Both the position numbers and the translations under genes were made by a program. Below, in pieces: positions 1 to 8,912 of a stretch of 64,000 nucleotides of DNA. Each line of letters opens with the position of its first letter. Position 1 is the first letter of the stretch. The notes beneath the pieces were generated by a model. It was not told where the DNA came from and did no database searches. It was given only the letters and a program-made list of their open reading frames with translations. This DNA is from Streptomyces viridochromogenes (GTDB lineage Bacteria > Actinomycetota > Actinomycetes > Streptomycetales > Streptomycetaceae): contig NZ_LGUR01000200.1 of the NCBI RefSeq assembly GCF_001270495.1, positions 1-64,000 on the forward strand, read 5' to 3'.

Positions 1-1
1 G

Positions 2-745
2 TTGTGCCCCGTGCGCCGACCCCAAGCCCAGCCGAACCAGCCCAACCGCTCCAGCCGCCGAACCCCGCCCACTCCCCCGTTCAACGCCCCCGCCGCCCGC
101 AGACTCCGCGCCGCCCTCAACATGGGGCCCGAGCACGTCGCCTACGGCATGCGTTCCTCGTACGGACTGCCCTACGTCACCCAGGACCTCGTCGTCGCCT
201 GGGAACGCGAGATCGCCGCGCCCGACAACAACGAGCTCACCGCCCTCGCAGGCGTGCTCTGGTGCTCGCCCAGTGAGCTGCTCGGCAAGCCCCGGACGCT
301 GCGCGAACACCGCATCGCCCGGGGCCTCGCGCCCGAGGACGTGGCGCGCATCGTCGGGCATGAACTGGTCGCGTACCTCCGCATGGAGGAGAACGACGGC
401 TGGGAGGGCACCGACCGCCAGTCCGCCGCCCTCGCCGATGTGCTCGGCCTGACGGTCCCGGACCTCATCACCGTCACCGGCCGTGACACGAAACTCGCCG
501 AGCTGCTGCGCAGTGCCGTGACGACGCGCTGGCAGGCGTACGTACGTCCGGTCGGCAAGATGGTGCCCCTGGACCGGCGTCTCCTGGGGGACGCCCTCCA
601 GGAGCTGCACCAGAACTACCAGGGGCAGATGACCGCCACGCTCAGCTGGGGCGGCGCCGGCAGTGAGTCCAGCGCGGCCGGCCGCGAGTTCCTGGACCGG
701 ATCGTGGACCATTTCTGGGCGACGGTCGGGGGCGCCACGGCCTGA
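2..745 (+). CDS. Helix-turn-helix DNA-binding protein, 5' end uncertain
   Basis: Predicted transcription regulator of about 247 aa. Two successive segments look like XRE-type HTH units: residues about 30-95 (AARRLRAAL, then ELTALAGVLWCSPSELLG) and about 98-155 (TLREHRIARGLAPEDVARI, then ALADVLGLTVPDLI). The C-terminal third has no motif I recognise. The first usable start is a TTG at base 2 and an in-frame GTG follows at 11, but the gene lies against the window edge, so the true start may be outside. It converges on pfkA with a 47-bp gap. The regulator family is a fair call from the helix pattern; its targets are unknown. Confidence 0.7.
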   Translation: MCPVRRPQAQPNQPNRSSRRTPPTPPFNAPAARRLRAALNMGPEHVAYGMRSSYGLPYVTQDLVVAWEREIAAPDNNELTALAGVLWCSPSELLGKPRTLREHRIARGLAPEDVARIVGHELVAYLRMEENDGWEGTDRQSAALADVLGLTVPDLITVTGRDTKLAELLRSAVTTRWQAYVRPVGKMVPLDRRLLGDALQELHQNYQGQMTATLSWGGAGSESSAAGREFLDRIVDHFWATVGGATA

Positions 746-792
746 GCGCTCAGCGGTCGTACCGCGCCGCGCGTGCCGGGTCCTGCCGGGCC

Positions 793-1818
793 CTAGAACA
801 CCGACTCCGCCTCGTCCATCCGGTCCTTCGGCACCGTCTTCAGCTCGGTCACGGCCTCCGCCAGCGGCACCATCACGATGTCGGTCCCGCGCAGCGCGGT
901 CATCCTGCCGAAGTCGCCCCGGTGCGCGGCCTCCACCGCGTGCCAGCCGAAGCGGGTGGCGAGGACACGGTCGTACGCCGTGGGCACACCGCCGCGCTGG
1001 ACATGGCCGAGGATGACCGGCTTGGCCTCCTTGCCGAGGCGGCGCTCCAGCTCGAAGGCGAGGGCCGTGCCGATGCCCTGGAAGCGCTCGTGGCCGTACT
1101 GGTCGATGGCGCCCTTGCCGTAGTCCATGGTGCCGTCGGCGGGGTGGGCGCCCTCGGCGACGCAGATCACCGCGAACCTCTTGCCGCGCGCGAAGCGCTC
1201 CTCGACCATCTTCACCAGGTCGGCGGGGTCGAAGGGGCGCTCGGGCAGGCAGATGCCGTGGGCGCCGGCCGCCATGCCGGACTCGAGGGCGATCCAGCCC
1301 GCGTGGCGGCCCATGACCTCCACGACCATCACGCGCTGGTGCGACTCCGCCGTCGTCTTCAGGCGGTCCATGGCCTCGGTGGCCACGCCGACCGCCGTGT
1401 CGAAGCCGAACGTCCGGTCCGTCGAGGAGATGTCGTTGTCGATCGTCTTGGGGACCCCGACCACCGGCAGGCCGGCGTCCGACAGCATGCGGGCCGCCGT
1501 CAGGGTGCCTTCGCCGCCGATCGGGATCAGCGCGTCGATGCCGAAGTCGCGGGCGATGTCGACGGCGCTCTCGCACGCCTCACGCAGCCGGTCGCGCTCC
1601 AGTCGCGACGAGCCCAGGATGGTGCCGCCGCGGGCCAGGATGCCGCTGACCGCCTCCAGGTCGAGACCGCGGTAGTGGCCGTCCAGCAGGCCCGCATAGC
1701 CGTCCTCGAAGCCGATCACCTCGTCGCCGTACTGCGCGACGGCTCGGTGCACGACCGACCGGATCACGGCGTTCAGGCCGGGGCAGTCGCCGCCTGCGGT
1801 GAGAACTCCGATACGCAT
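793..1818 (-). CDS. pfkA: 6-phosphofructokinase
   Basis: ATP-dependent phosphofructokinase of 341 aa, phosphorylating fructose 6-phosphate to the 1,6-bisphosphate in glycolysis. The N-terminus MRIGVLTAGGDCPGLNAVIR carries the nucleotide-binding loop, and GGEGTLTAA near residue 100 has Gly where pyrophosphate-dependent enzymes carry Asp, which argues for ATP use. PKTIDNDI and the MGRHAGW segment are the substrate-binding and catalytic blocks. The ATG at 1818 follows an AGGAGA ribosome site 8 nt upstream, so the 10 extra residues possible upstream are rejected. Divergent from pta across a 240-bp gap that must hold both promoters. Streptomyces carry several pfk paralogues; which one this is cannot be proved from sequence alone. 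Confidence 0.96.
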   Translation of the reverse strand: MRIGVLTAGGDCPGLNAVIRSVVHRAVAQYGDEVIGFEDGYAGLLDGHYRGLDLEAVSGILARGGTILGSSRLERDRLREACESAVDIARDFGIDALIPIGGEGTLTAARMLSDAGLPVVGVPKTIDNDISSTDRTFGFDTAVGVATEAMDRLKTTAESHQRVMVVEVMGRHAGWIALESGMAAGAHGICLPERPFDPADLVKMVEERFARGKRFAVICVAEGAHPADGTMDYGKGAIDQYGHERFQGIGTALAFELERRLGKEAKPVILGHVQRGGVPTAYDRVLATRFGWHAVEAAHRGDFGRMTALRGTDIVMVPLAEAVTELKTVPKDRMDEAESVF

Positions 1819-2058
1819 CGTGCTGTGTCTCCTGCTCGCTGTTGACACCGGTGAGCCAGTCCGATTGTTTCACGTCCGCGAGGACGATGTCGCTCTCGTA
1901 CTGACGGGCGCCTTATCCACCGCCAAGGGTATTGTCAAGAGGGTTTCGCTCACCTCACTGGGCGATTTTGCGACCCCGTGATGGCGGCCCCCATGGCGGG
2001 CACCCGCATGACGACGACACACGAAAACGACGGACGACAGACGAAACGGAGAGCACGC

Positions 2059-4161
2059 GTGACGCGCAGCGTGTACGTGACCGGTATCGACCGCGGCGAC
2101 GGACGACAGGTCGTCGAACTGGGGGTCATGGAGCTCCTGACCCGTCAGGTCGACCGGGTGGGGGTGTTCCGGCCGCTGGTCCACCACGTCCCCGACCGCC
2201 TGTTCGAGCTGCTGCGCTCCCGTTATCGCCTCTCCCAGGACCCGGCGACGGTCTACGGCATGGACTACCACGAGGCGTCCGCCCTCCAGGCCGAGCGCGG
2301 GACGGACGAGCTGGTGTCCACGCTCGTCGACCGGTTCCACGCCGTCGCCCGCGACTACGACTTCGTGCTCGTCCTCGGCACCGACTTCGCCGACACCCAG
2401 CTCCCGGACGAGCTGTCCCTCAACGCCCGGCTCGCCAACGAGTTCGGCGCGAGCGTCATACCCGTCGTGGGCGGCCGCAAGCAGACCGCCGAGTCGGTGC
2501 TCGCCGAGACGCGCAACGCCTACCGGGCGTACGAGAACCTGGGCTGTGACGTGCTCGCCATGATCACCAACCGGGTGGCCCGGGACGACCGGGACGAGAT
2601 CGCCCAGCAGCTCCGGTCGCGGCTGCCCGTGCCCTGTCACGTCGTCCCGGACGAGCCCGCGCTGGCCGCGCCGACCGTGTCGCAGATCGCCCAGTCCCTG
2701 GACGCGAGGGTCCTGCTCGGTGACGACTCGGGGCTCGCGCGCGACGCCCTGGGCTTCGTCTTCGGTGGCGCGATGCTGCCGAACTTCCTGACCGCCCTGA
2801 CCCCGGGCTGCCTGGTCGTCACCCCGGGCGACCGCGCCGACCTGGTCGTCGGCTCGCTGGCCGCCCACAGCGCCGGCACCCCGCCGATCGCCGGCGTGCT
2901 GCTCACCCTGGACGAGCACCCCGGCGACGAGGTCCTCACCCTCGCCGCCCGCCTCGCCCCGGGCACCCCGGTGCTCTCGGTGCCGGGCTACAGCTTCCCC
3001 ACGGCCGAGCAACTCTTCTCCCTGGAGGGGAAGTTGAGCGCGGCCACCCCGCGCAAGGCGGAGACCGCCCTCGGCCTGTTCGAGCGGTACGTCGACACCG
3101 GCGACCTGCTGAAGCGGCTCTCGGCGCCGAGCAGCGACCGGGTCACGCCGATGATGTTCGAGCACAAGCTGCTGGAGCGGGCCCGCTCGAACATGCGCCG
3201 CATCGTGCTGCCCGAGGGCACCGAGCCGCGCGTGCTGCACGCCGCCGAGGTGCTGCTGCGCCGCGACGTCTGCGACCTCACGCTCCTGGGCCCGGTCGAC
3301 CGGATCCGCAAGCAGGCCGCCGACCTCGGTATCGACCTGGGCGACTGCCGGCTGATCGACCCGGCGACCAGCGAACTGCGCGACACCTTCGCCGAGAAGT
3401 ACGCCCAGCTCCGCGCGCACAAGGGCGTCACCGTGGAGCTGGCGTACGACGTCGTCTCCGACGTGAACTACTTCGGCACGCTGATGGTGCAGGAGGGCCT
3501 CGCGGACGGCATGGTGTCGGGTTCGGTCCACTCGACGGCCGCGACCATCCGCCCGGCCTTCGAGATCATCAAGACCAAGCCGGACGCCGGCATCGTCTCC
3601 TCGGTCTTCTTCATGTGCCTCGCCGACAAGGTCCTCGTCTACGGCGACTGCGCCGTGAACCCCGACCCGAACGCCGAGCAGCTGGCCGACATCGCCATCC
3701 AGTCGGCGGCCACCGCCGAGCAGTTCGGTGTGGAGGCGAGGATCGCGATGCTGTCGTACTCGACGGGTACGTCCGGTTCCGGCGCCGACGTCGACAAGGT
3801 GCGCGAGGCGACCGAGCTGGTGCGCGAGCGGCGGCCCGACCTGAAGACCGAGGGGCCGATCCAGTACGACGCGGCCGTGGAGCCGTCGGTCGCGGCGACC
3901 AAGCTGCCGGAGTCCGACGTCGCCGGTCAGGCCAGCGTGCTGATCTTCCCGGACCTCAACACCGGCAACAACACCTACAAGGCGGTGCAGCGCTCCGCGG
4001 GCGCCATCGCCGTCGGCCCCGTGCTCCAGGGTCTGCGCAAGCCGGTCAACGACCTGTCCCGGGGCGCCCTGGTCCAGGACATCGTCAACACCGTCGCCAT
4101 CACGGCGATCCAGGCCCAGTCCCCCGCCCCGTCCCACCACGAGAAGGCCACCGCCCAGTGA
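2059..4161 (+). CDS. pta: Phosphate acetyltransferase
   Basis: Long-form phosphotransacetylase of 700 aa that interconverts acetyl-CoA and acetyl phosphate. Three regions are visible: an N-terminal BioD-like domain (about 1-200), whose usual P-loop is replaced by VTGIDRGDGRQVV; a middle DRTGG-type domain (about 210-330, LLGDDSGLARDALGFVFGGA); and the C-terminal catalytic domain from about 375 (MRRIVLPEGTEPRVLHAAEV, MVSGSVHSTAATIRPAF, FPDLNTGNNTYKAVQR). The GTG at 2059 is chosen for its GGAGAG ribosome site about 7 nt upstream; an open extension to 1978 lacks one. The stop overlaps the ackA start by 4 bp, so the two products are made together. Confidence 0.96.
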   Translation: MTRSVYVTGIDRGDGRQVVELGVMELLTRQVDRVGVFRPLVHHVPDRLFELLRSRYRLSQDPATVYGMDYHEASALQAERGTDELVSTLVDRFHAVARDYDFVLVLGTDFADTQLPDELSLNARLANEFGASVIPVVGGRKQTAESVLAETRNAYRAYENLGCDVLAMITNRVARDDRDEIAQQLRSRLPVPCHVVPDEPALAAPTVSQIAQSLDARVLLGDDSGLARDALGFVFGGAMLPNFLTALTPGCLVVTPGDRADLVVGSLAAHSAGTPPIAGVLLTLDEHPGDEVLTLAARLAPGTPVLSVPGYSFPTAEQLFSLEGKLSAATPRKAETALGLFERYVDTGDLLKRLSAPSSDRVTPMMFEHKLLERARSNMRRIVLPEGTEPRVLHAAEVLLRRDVCDLTLLGPVDRIRKQAADLGIDLGDCRLIDPATSELRDTFAEKYAQLRAHKGVTVELAYDVVSDVNYFGTLMVQEGLADGMVSGSVHSTAATIRPAFEIIKTKPDAGIVSSVFFMCLADKVLVYGDCAVNPDPNAEQLADIAIQSAATAEQFGVEARIAMLSYSTGTSGSGADVDKVREATELVRERRPDLKTEGPIQYDAAVEPSVAATKLPESDVAGQASVLIFPDLNTGNNTYKAVQRSAGAIAVGPVLQGLRKPVNDLSRGALVQDIVNTVAITAIQAQSPAPSHHEKATAQ

Positions 4162-5384
4162 GCTCGTCGTCCCGCGTCCTCGTCCTCAACTCCGGCTCCT
4201 CGTCGGTGAAGTACCAGCTGCTCGACATGCGCGACAGCAGCCGGCTGGCCATGGGCCTCGTCGAGCGCATCGGCGAGGAGACCTCCCGGCTCAAGCACAC
4301 CCCGCTGGCGAGCGGCGGCGAGAGCCGCGAGTGGACCGCGCCCATCGCCGACCACGACGCCGCCCTGAAGGCCGTGTCGGCGGAGCTCGCCAAGGACGGC
4401 CTCGGGCTGGACTCGCCCGAGCTGACCGCGATCGGCCACCGGGTGGTGCACGGCGGCAAGCGGTTCACCGAGCCGACCGTCATCGACGACGCCGTACTCG
4501 CCGAGATCGAGCGGCTCATCCCGGTGGCCCCGCTGCACAACCCGGCCAACCTCACCGGCATCCGCACGGCCCAGGCGCTCCGCCCCGACCTGCCCCAGGT
4601 CGCCGTCTTCGACACCGCGTTCCACACGACGATGCCGGAGTCGGCCGCCCGCTACGCCATCGACGTCGAGACCGCCGACGCCCACCGGATCCGCCGGTAC
4701 GGCTTCCACGGCACCTCGCACGCGTACGTCTCCCGGGCCACCGCGAAGCTGCTGGGCAAGGCGCCCGAGGACGTGAACGTCATCGTGCTGCACCTCGGCA
4801 ACGGGGCGTCCGCGTCCGCCGTACGGGGCGGTCGTTGCGTGGACACCTCCATGGGGCTGACGCCTTTGGAGGGGCTCGTGATGGGTACGCGCTCCGGTGA
4901 CACGGATCCCGCCGTCATCCTCCATTTGGCGCGTGTTGGCGGAATGTCCATCGCGGAAATCGACACTCTTCTCAACAAGAAGAGCGGATTGATCGGCCTG
5001 TGCGGCGACAACGACATGCGGGAGATCCGCCGACGGATCGACGAAGGTGACGAGCGGGCCCAATTGGCCTTCGACATCTACATTCACCGACTGAAGAAGT
5101 ACATCGGGGCCTATTACGCGGTGCTCGGCCGGGTGGACGCGATCGCGTTCACGGCCGGCGTCGGCGAGAACGCGGCGCCGGTGCGGGAAGCCGCCGTGGC
5201 GGGCCTGGAACAGCTGGGCCTCGCGGTGGACGCCGAGCTGAACGCCATACGCGCCGACGGGCCGCGGCTGATCTCGCGGGCGGGCGCGCGGGTCGCGGTC
5301 GCCGTGGTTCCGACGGATGAAGAACTGGAGATCGCGACGCAGACCTACGCGCTGGTCGGGAAGAACATCAAAACGGTTGAGTAA
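4158..5384 (+). CDS. ackA: Acetate kinase
   Basis: Acetate kinase of 408 aa, making ATP and acetate from acetyl phosphate, the partner step of Pta. Family signatures are all present: VLVLNSGSSSVKYQLLD at the N-terminus, VAPLHNPANL, YGFHGTSHAYVSR, and the adenosine and phosphate motifs HLGNGASASA and FTAGVGENAAPVRE. The GTG start overlaps the pta stop (GTGA), so translation is coupled and no separate ribosome site is needed. Bases about 4915-5110 use noticeably more A/T-ending codons than the rest of the gene. No promoter is visible between pta and ackA. Confidence 0.97.
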   Translation: MSSSSRVLVLNSGSSSVKYQLLDMRDSSRLAMGLVERIGEETSRLKHTPLASGGESREWTAPIADHDAALKAVSAELAKDGLGLDSPELTAIGHRVVHGGKRFTEPTVIDDAVLAEIERLIPVAPLHNPANLTGIRTAQALRPDLPQVAVFDTAFHTTMPESAARYAIDVETADAHRIRRYGFHGTSHAYVSRATAKLLGKAPEDVNVIVLHLGNGASASAVRGGRCVDTSMGLTPLEGLVMGTRSGDTDPAVILHLARVGGMSIAEIDTLLNKKSGLIGLCGDNDMREIRRRIDEGDERAQLAFDIYIHRLKKYIGAYYAVLGRVDAIAFTAGVGENAAPVREAAVAGLEQLGLAVDAELNAIRADGPRLISRAGARVAVAVVPTDEELEIATQTYALVGKNIKTVE

Positions 5385-5425
5385 CACGGCTGAGCAAAGC
5401 GCAGCTCATTTGTATCTTCCGCCAG

Positions 5426-5466
5426 ACGGAATATTCCGTAGCGAAACAAACCGATAGGATCGTCCC
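5426..5466 (+). promoter_or_regulatory. pyk promoter with palindromic operator-like site
   Basis: A perfect 14-bp palindrome (half-site ACGGAAT, 5426-5439) lies where the -35 region of a promoter with -10 TAGGAT (5455-5460) would fall. The -10 is followed by 6 nt and then the pyk ATG, compatible with a leaderless transcript, although AGGA within it could also serve as a ribosome site. Operator function is inferred. Confidence 0.4.
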
Positions 5467-6897
5467 ATGCGCCGTTCGAAAATCGTTTGTACTCTCGGCC
5501 CCGCGGTCGACTCCCATGAGCAGCTTGTCTCGCTGATCGAGGCCGGCATGAATGTGGCCCGCTTCAACTTCAGCCACGGCACCCACGAAGACCACCAGGG
5601 GCGGTACGAGCGCCTGCGGGCCGCCGCCAAGGAGACCGGGCGGGCCATCGGTGTGCTCGCCGACCTCCAGGGCCCCAAGATCCGGCTGGAGACCTTCGCC
5701 GAGGGCCCCGTGGAGCTGGAGCGCGGTGACGAGTTCGTCATCACGACCGAGGACGTCCCGGGTGACAAGCAGATCTGCGGGACCACCTACAAGGGGCTGC
5801 CGGGCGACGTCTCGCGCGGCGACCAGATCCTCATCAACGACGGCAACGTCGAGCTGAAGGTCCTGGACGTCGAGGGCCCCCGGGTGAAGACGATCGTCAT
5901 CGAGGGCGGTGTCGTCTCCGACCACAAGGGCATCAACCTGCCCGGCGCGGCCGTGAACGTGCCGGCGCTGTCCGAGAAGGACGTCGAGGACCTGCGGTTC
6001 GCGCTGCGCATGGGCTGCGACATGGTCGCCCTGTCCTTCGTCCGGGACGCCCACGACGTGCAGGACGTCCACAAGGTGATGGACGAGGAGGGCCGCCGCG
6101 TCCCCGTCATCGCCAAGGTGGAGAAGCCGCAGGCGGTGGCGAACATGGAGGACGTCGTGATGGCGTTCGACGCCGTGATGGTCGCCCGTGGTGACCTCGC
6201 CGTCGAATACCCGCTCGAAAAGGTCCCGATGGTGCAGAAGCGGCTCATCGAGCTGTGCCGCCGCAACGCCAAGCCGGTGATCGTGGCGACCCAGATGATG
6301 GAGTCGATGATCACCAACTCCCGTCCGACCCGCGCCGAGGCCTCCGACGTGGCCAACGCCATCCTGGACGGCGCCGACGCGGTGATGCTGTCCGCCGAGT
6401 CGAGCGTGGGCGCGTACCCGATCGAGACCGTCCGGACGATGTCGAAGATCGTCGCCGCGGCCGAGCAGGAACTGCTCAGCAAGGGCCTGCAGCCGCTGGT
6501 CCCCGGCAAGAAGCCCCGTACGCAGGGCGGTTCGGTGGCCCGTGCCGCCTGCGAGATCGCCGACTTCCTCGGCGGCAAGGGCCTGGTCGCCTTTACCCAG
6601 TCCGGCGACACCGCTCGCCGCCTGAGCCGCTATCGCGCCGCCCAGCAGATCATCGCGTTCACCACGGACGAGTCCACCCGCAACCAGATGACGCTCAGCT
6701 GGGGCGTGGAGCCGCACGTCGTGCCGTTCGTCAACAGCACCGACGAGATGGTCGACCTGGTGGACCAGGAGATCGTCAAGCTCGGCCTCTTCAACGAGGG
6801 CGACATCGTGGTCATCACCGCCGGCTCCCCGCCCGGGGTTCCGGGTACGACGAACATGGTCCGCGTCCACCACCTCGGTGGCGGCGCGCGGGACTGA
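5467..6897 (+). CDS. pyk: Pyruvate kinase
   Basis: Pyruvate kinase of 476 aa, converting phosphoenolpyruvate and ADP to pyruvate and ATP. The barrel opens with MRRSKIVCTLGP and GMNVARFNFSHG. The active-site segment VIAKVEKPQAVANMEDVV supplies the catalytic Lys-Glu pair, followed by MVARGDLAVE and ATQMMESMI. The B domain interrupts the barrel at about 70-165 and the C-terminal regulatory domain starts near 345. Length is typical. It stands alone between the pta-ackA pair, 82 bp upstream, and a strong terminator. Streptomyces usually encode two pyruvate kinases; this is the copy beside pta-ackA. Confidence 0.97.
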   Translation: MRRSKIVCTLGPAVDSHEQLVSLIEAGMNVARFNFSHGTHEDHQGRYERLRAAAKETGRAIGVLADLQGPKIRLETFAEGPVELERGDEFVITTEDVPGDKQICGTTYKGLPGDVSRGDQILINDGNVELKVLDVEGPRVKTIVIEGGVVSDHKGINLPGAAVNVPALSEKDVEDLRFALRMGCDMVALSFVRDAHDVQDVHKVMDEEGRRVPVIAKVEKPQAVANMEDVVMAFDAVMVARGDLAVEYPLEKVPMVQKRLIELCRRNAKPVIVATQMMESMITNSRPTRAEASDVANAILDGADAVMLSAESSVGAYPIETVRTMSKIVAAAEQELLSKGLQPLVPGKKPRTQGGSVARAACEIADFLGGKGLVAFTQSGDTARRLSRYRAAQQIIAFTTDESTRNQMTLSWGVEPHVVPFVNSTDEMVDLVDQEIVKLGLFNEGDIVVITAGSPPGVPGTTNMVRVHHLGGGARD

Positions 6898-6934
6898 CCG
6901 TCCCGACGCCCCCCCTGTAGGGCCTGTACGACGC

Positions 6935-6969
6935 ACGAGGGCGCCCCCTGGAGCAGGGGGCGCCCTCGT
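6935..6969. terminator. Bidirectional terminator after pyk
   Basis: A perfect 16-bp stem (arms 6935-6950 and 6954-6969, core GAGGGCGCCCCCTG) closes on a 3-nt loop between two convergent genes, pyk and the small gene ending at 7015. There is no long U-tract, as is common in Streptomyces. The symmetry would let it serve both strands. Confidence 0.85.
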
Positions 6970-7014
6970 CCATGTGTGCAGCGGTTTCGTGTGCTCAGCG
7001 GCTTCCGCGGGGTG

Positions 7015-7404
7015 TCACGCCTCTGCCACCGCCCGGACGACGGCAAAGGCCAGGGCGTGGAAGTTCTCGCGGTAGAAGCCGAAGCGGATGTGGAACGGCT
7101 CCTCCGCGAAGAGGCCACCGCGCTCGACGAACATGGCCGGCGCGGCGGTCAGCGCGCTGTGCGCCATGTGGAGTTCCGCCAGCGTGAGGTGGAAGTCGCG
7201 GGACTCCGTGTGCCGTCCGGCCAGACGTGCCACGAGCGCGTCGACCGCCTCCCGGCCCGCGCCGACCAGCAGGGTCAGCTCCGTGTCACCGGAGTCCCGC
7301 TCGCTCAGATAGCTCAGCGCCTCGTACATCGCCGATGCCTGGCGGGGCGTGAGCCGGGCGAGGAAGGCGTCACCGTCGCGGGTCAGCTTCAACTGGGTTC
7401 TCAA
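7015..7404 (-). CDS. Conserved hypothetical protein, 129 aa
   Basis: Small cytoplasmic protein of unknown function. The TTG start at 7404 is supported by an AGGAGA ribosome site 4-5 nt upstream (product MRTQLKLTRDG). The open frame continues far upstream only because the opposite strand of the neighbouring gene is stop-free. It reads as a compact mixed alpha/beta protein: LTRDGDAFLARLTPRQASAMYEAL, then ELTLLVGAGREAVDALVARL, ending HALAFAVVRAVAEA. No signal peptide or membrane segment is visible. It lies downstream of the DUF6230 operon but is cut off from it by a strong hairpin. I do not recognise a named domain. Confidence 0.72.
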   Translation of the reverse strand: MRTQLKLTRDGDAFLARLTPRQASAMYEALSYLSERDSGDTELTLLVGAGREAVDALVARLAGRHTESRDFHLTLAELHMAHSALTAAPAMFVERGGLFAEEPFHIRFGFYRENFHALAFAVVRAVAEA

Positions 7405-7439
7405 ACGTCTCTCCTGCGGAAGGGGACCGAGCCGTGCAT

Positions 7440-7480
7440 GGCTGTGGCCCGGCCCTCGAACGAGGGACCGGGCCACAGCC
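7440..7480 (-). terminator. Strong hairpin terminator of the DUF6230 operon
   Basis: Near-perfect 41-nt hairpin: outer arms GGCTGTGGCCCGG (7440-7452) and its complement (7468-7480), then inner arms CCCTCG and CGAGGG around an AA loop with one unpaired A. It lies 65 bp after the stop of the 7545 gene in its direction of transcription, and before the start at 7404. Confidence 0.8.
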
Positions 7481-7544
7481 GGTGTGCGGCTCCCGAACGG
7501 GCCTGTGGGGGGCGTCCGGCGGGGGTGCCCCGGGACGCCCCGGC

Positions 7545-8912
7545 TCAGTCGGTGACGAAGTTGTGCAGGCCGGGCACGTGCAGGGTGCCGCCGAACTGGC
7601 CGGCCTGGGTGACCTTCACCTTGGTGAAGTAGATCAGCGGGATGTTCAGCGGCGGCGGGTGCTCCGGGTCGAACGTGATCGGGATCAGGCCGAGCAGGTT
7701 CCCCGAGATGCTCTCGGTGTACATCACCGTCTTGCCGTCGCGGATCGTGGACGTCGAGCCCGCGGCCGCCTGCACGTGGTAGGTCTTGCCGGACTGCTCG
7801 TCCTTCACCGTCTGGTGCAGGTCGCCGATGTCGGTGCCGTCGGAGATGACGTACTTGAGCACCTTCTTGGTGGTGCCGTTGGCCGTCTTCACCTTGACGA
7901 TGCCCTGGTAGTCGGCGCCCTTCAGCAGCAGCGAGCTGGCGTTCAGGTACCACGGGTCGTCGGGCAGCGGCACGGGGTTGTCGACGCCGCCCTCCTCGTC
8001 CGTGGCGGCCGGGCAGTTCTCCGGGTCCGTGGTGGAGCTCGCGGAGGGGCTCGGCGTGGCGGTGGCCTCGTCGGCCGCCTCCTGGGCCGCCTCGGTGGCG
8101 TCCTTCACCGTGTCGGACGCCTTGCCGGTGGCGCCCTCGACGGTGTCCTTCACCGTGTCGGTGGCCTTCTCGGCGGTCTCCTTGACGGGGTCGGAGCCCT
8201 CGGAGGTGTCCGTACCGGAGTCGGAGGAGCCGTCGGACGCCTCCTCGCTCGCGCTCGCGGAGGGCGTCGGCGTCGGGCTCGCGGTCTCCTCGGAGGAGTT
8301 GCCGCCCGTGAAGACGTCCTCGATGGCGTCGCCGATGTTCTCCAGCAGGTTGCCGCCGCTCTCGGACGGCGAGGGGGACGCCGTGGCGGTGTCGCCGGAC
8401 TGGGCCTCGCCCGACTTGCTCGGGGAAGGCGTCGGCGTGGGCTCGGCCGCCTCGTCGGAACCTGAATCCGCCGAGGAGGAGTCGCCCGCGGAGCCCGATG
8501 AACCCGCAGAGCCCGAGGAGTCGGAAGAACCCGAGGAGTCGGAGGAGTCCTCGCCCGCGGACGCCGACGGGGTCGGCTCGGCCGTCTCGTCCTTGTCCGT
8601 GGACTCACTGGCGCTCGGGGACGGGGACGCGGAGTCCTCGTTCTCCAGCGCCGCCACGCACTCCTTGTACTCGTCCGCCGTGAGGCTGTTGGACGTCGGC
8701 TTCGTGGCATTGTCGCTGTCGGCCTGGGCGAGCGTGGGCGTGAACCCCATTCCCATGAGGACCGCGGTGGGCATCGCCGCCAGGGCTATCGCCTTGCCGG
8801 CCGGCATGTGGAACCTGGTGAACAGCGGCTTCTTGGGTGCCGCGTGTCGCGGCCCGGTTCTCACACGGGACTTGTCCACCTCAGTCCCGTGGGTCACCTC
8901 GTCAGCCGGCAC
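7545..8912 (-). CDS. Exported Ser/Pro/Ala-rich protein of unknown function
   Basis: Predicted exported protein of 455 aa, last gene of the DUF6230/DUF6114 operon. A cytoplasmic leader of about 40 residues precedes a hydrophobic segment (KAIALAAMPTAVLMGMGFTPTLAQA), a signal peptide or anchor. Then come a low-complexity Ser/Asp/Gly/Pro region (about 90-215), a helical stretch with LEA-like periodicity (TEKATDTVKDTVEGATGKAS) and a C-terminal globular domain of about 150 aa. The GTG at 8912 has a GGGAGG site 5 nt upstream and overlaps the DUF6114 stop by 11 bp, so the two are coupled. The Ser/Pro region suggests a wall-spanning stalk presenting the C-terminal domain outside. Function unknown. Confidence 0.82.
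   Translation of the reverse strand: MPADEVTHGTEVDKSRVRTGPRHAAPKKPLFTRFHMPAGKAIALAAMPTAVLMGMGFTPTLAQADSDNATKPTSNSLTADEYKECVAALENEDSASPSPSASESTDKDETAEPTPSASAGEDSSDSSGSSDSSGSAGSSGSAGDSSSADSGSDEAAEPTPTPSPSKSGEAQSGDTATASPSPSESGGNLLENIGDAIEDVFTGGNSSEETASPTPTPSASASEEASDGSSDSGTDTSEGSDPVKETAEKATDTVKDTVEGATGKASDTVKDATEAAQEAADEATATPSPSASSTTDPENCPAATDEEGGVDNPVPLPDDPWYLNASSLLLKGADYQGIVKVKTANGTTKKVLKYVISDGTDIGDLHQTVKDEQSGKTYHVQAAAGSTSTIRDGKTVMYTESISGNLLGLIPITFDPEHPPPLNIPLIYFTKVKVTQAGQFGGTLHVPGLHNFVTD

Noticed and set aside
1870..4140. 756-aa open frame antisense to pta
   Set aside because: Composition is Asp/Val/Gly/Arg-rich with no motif, and Pta on the other strand is unambiguous.
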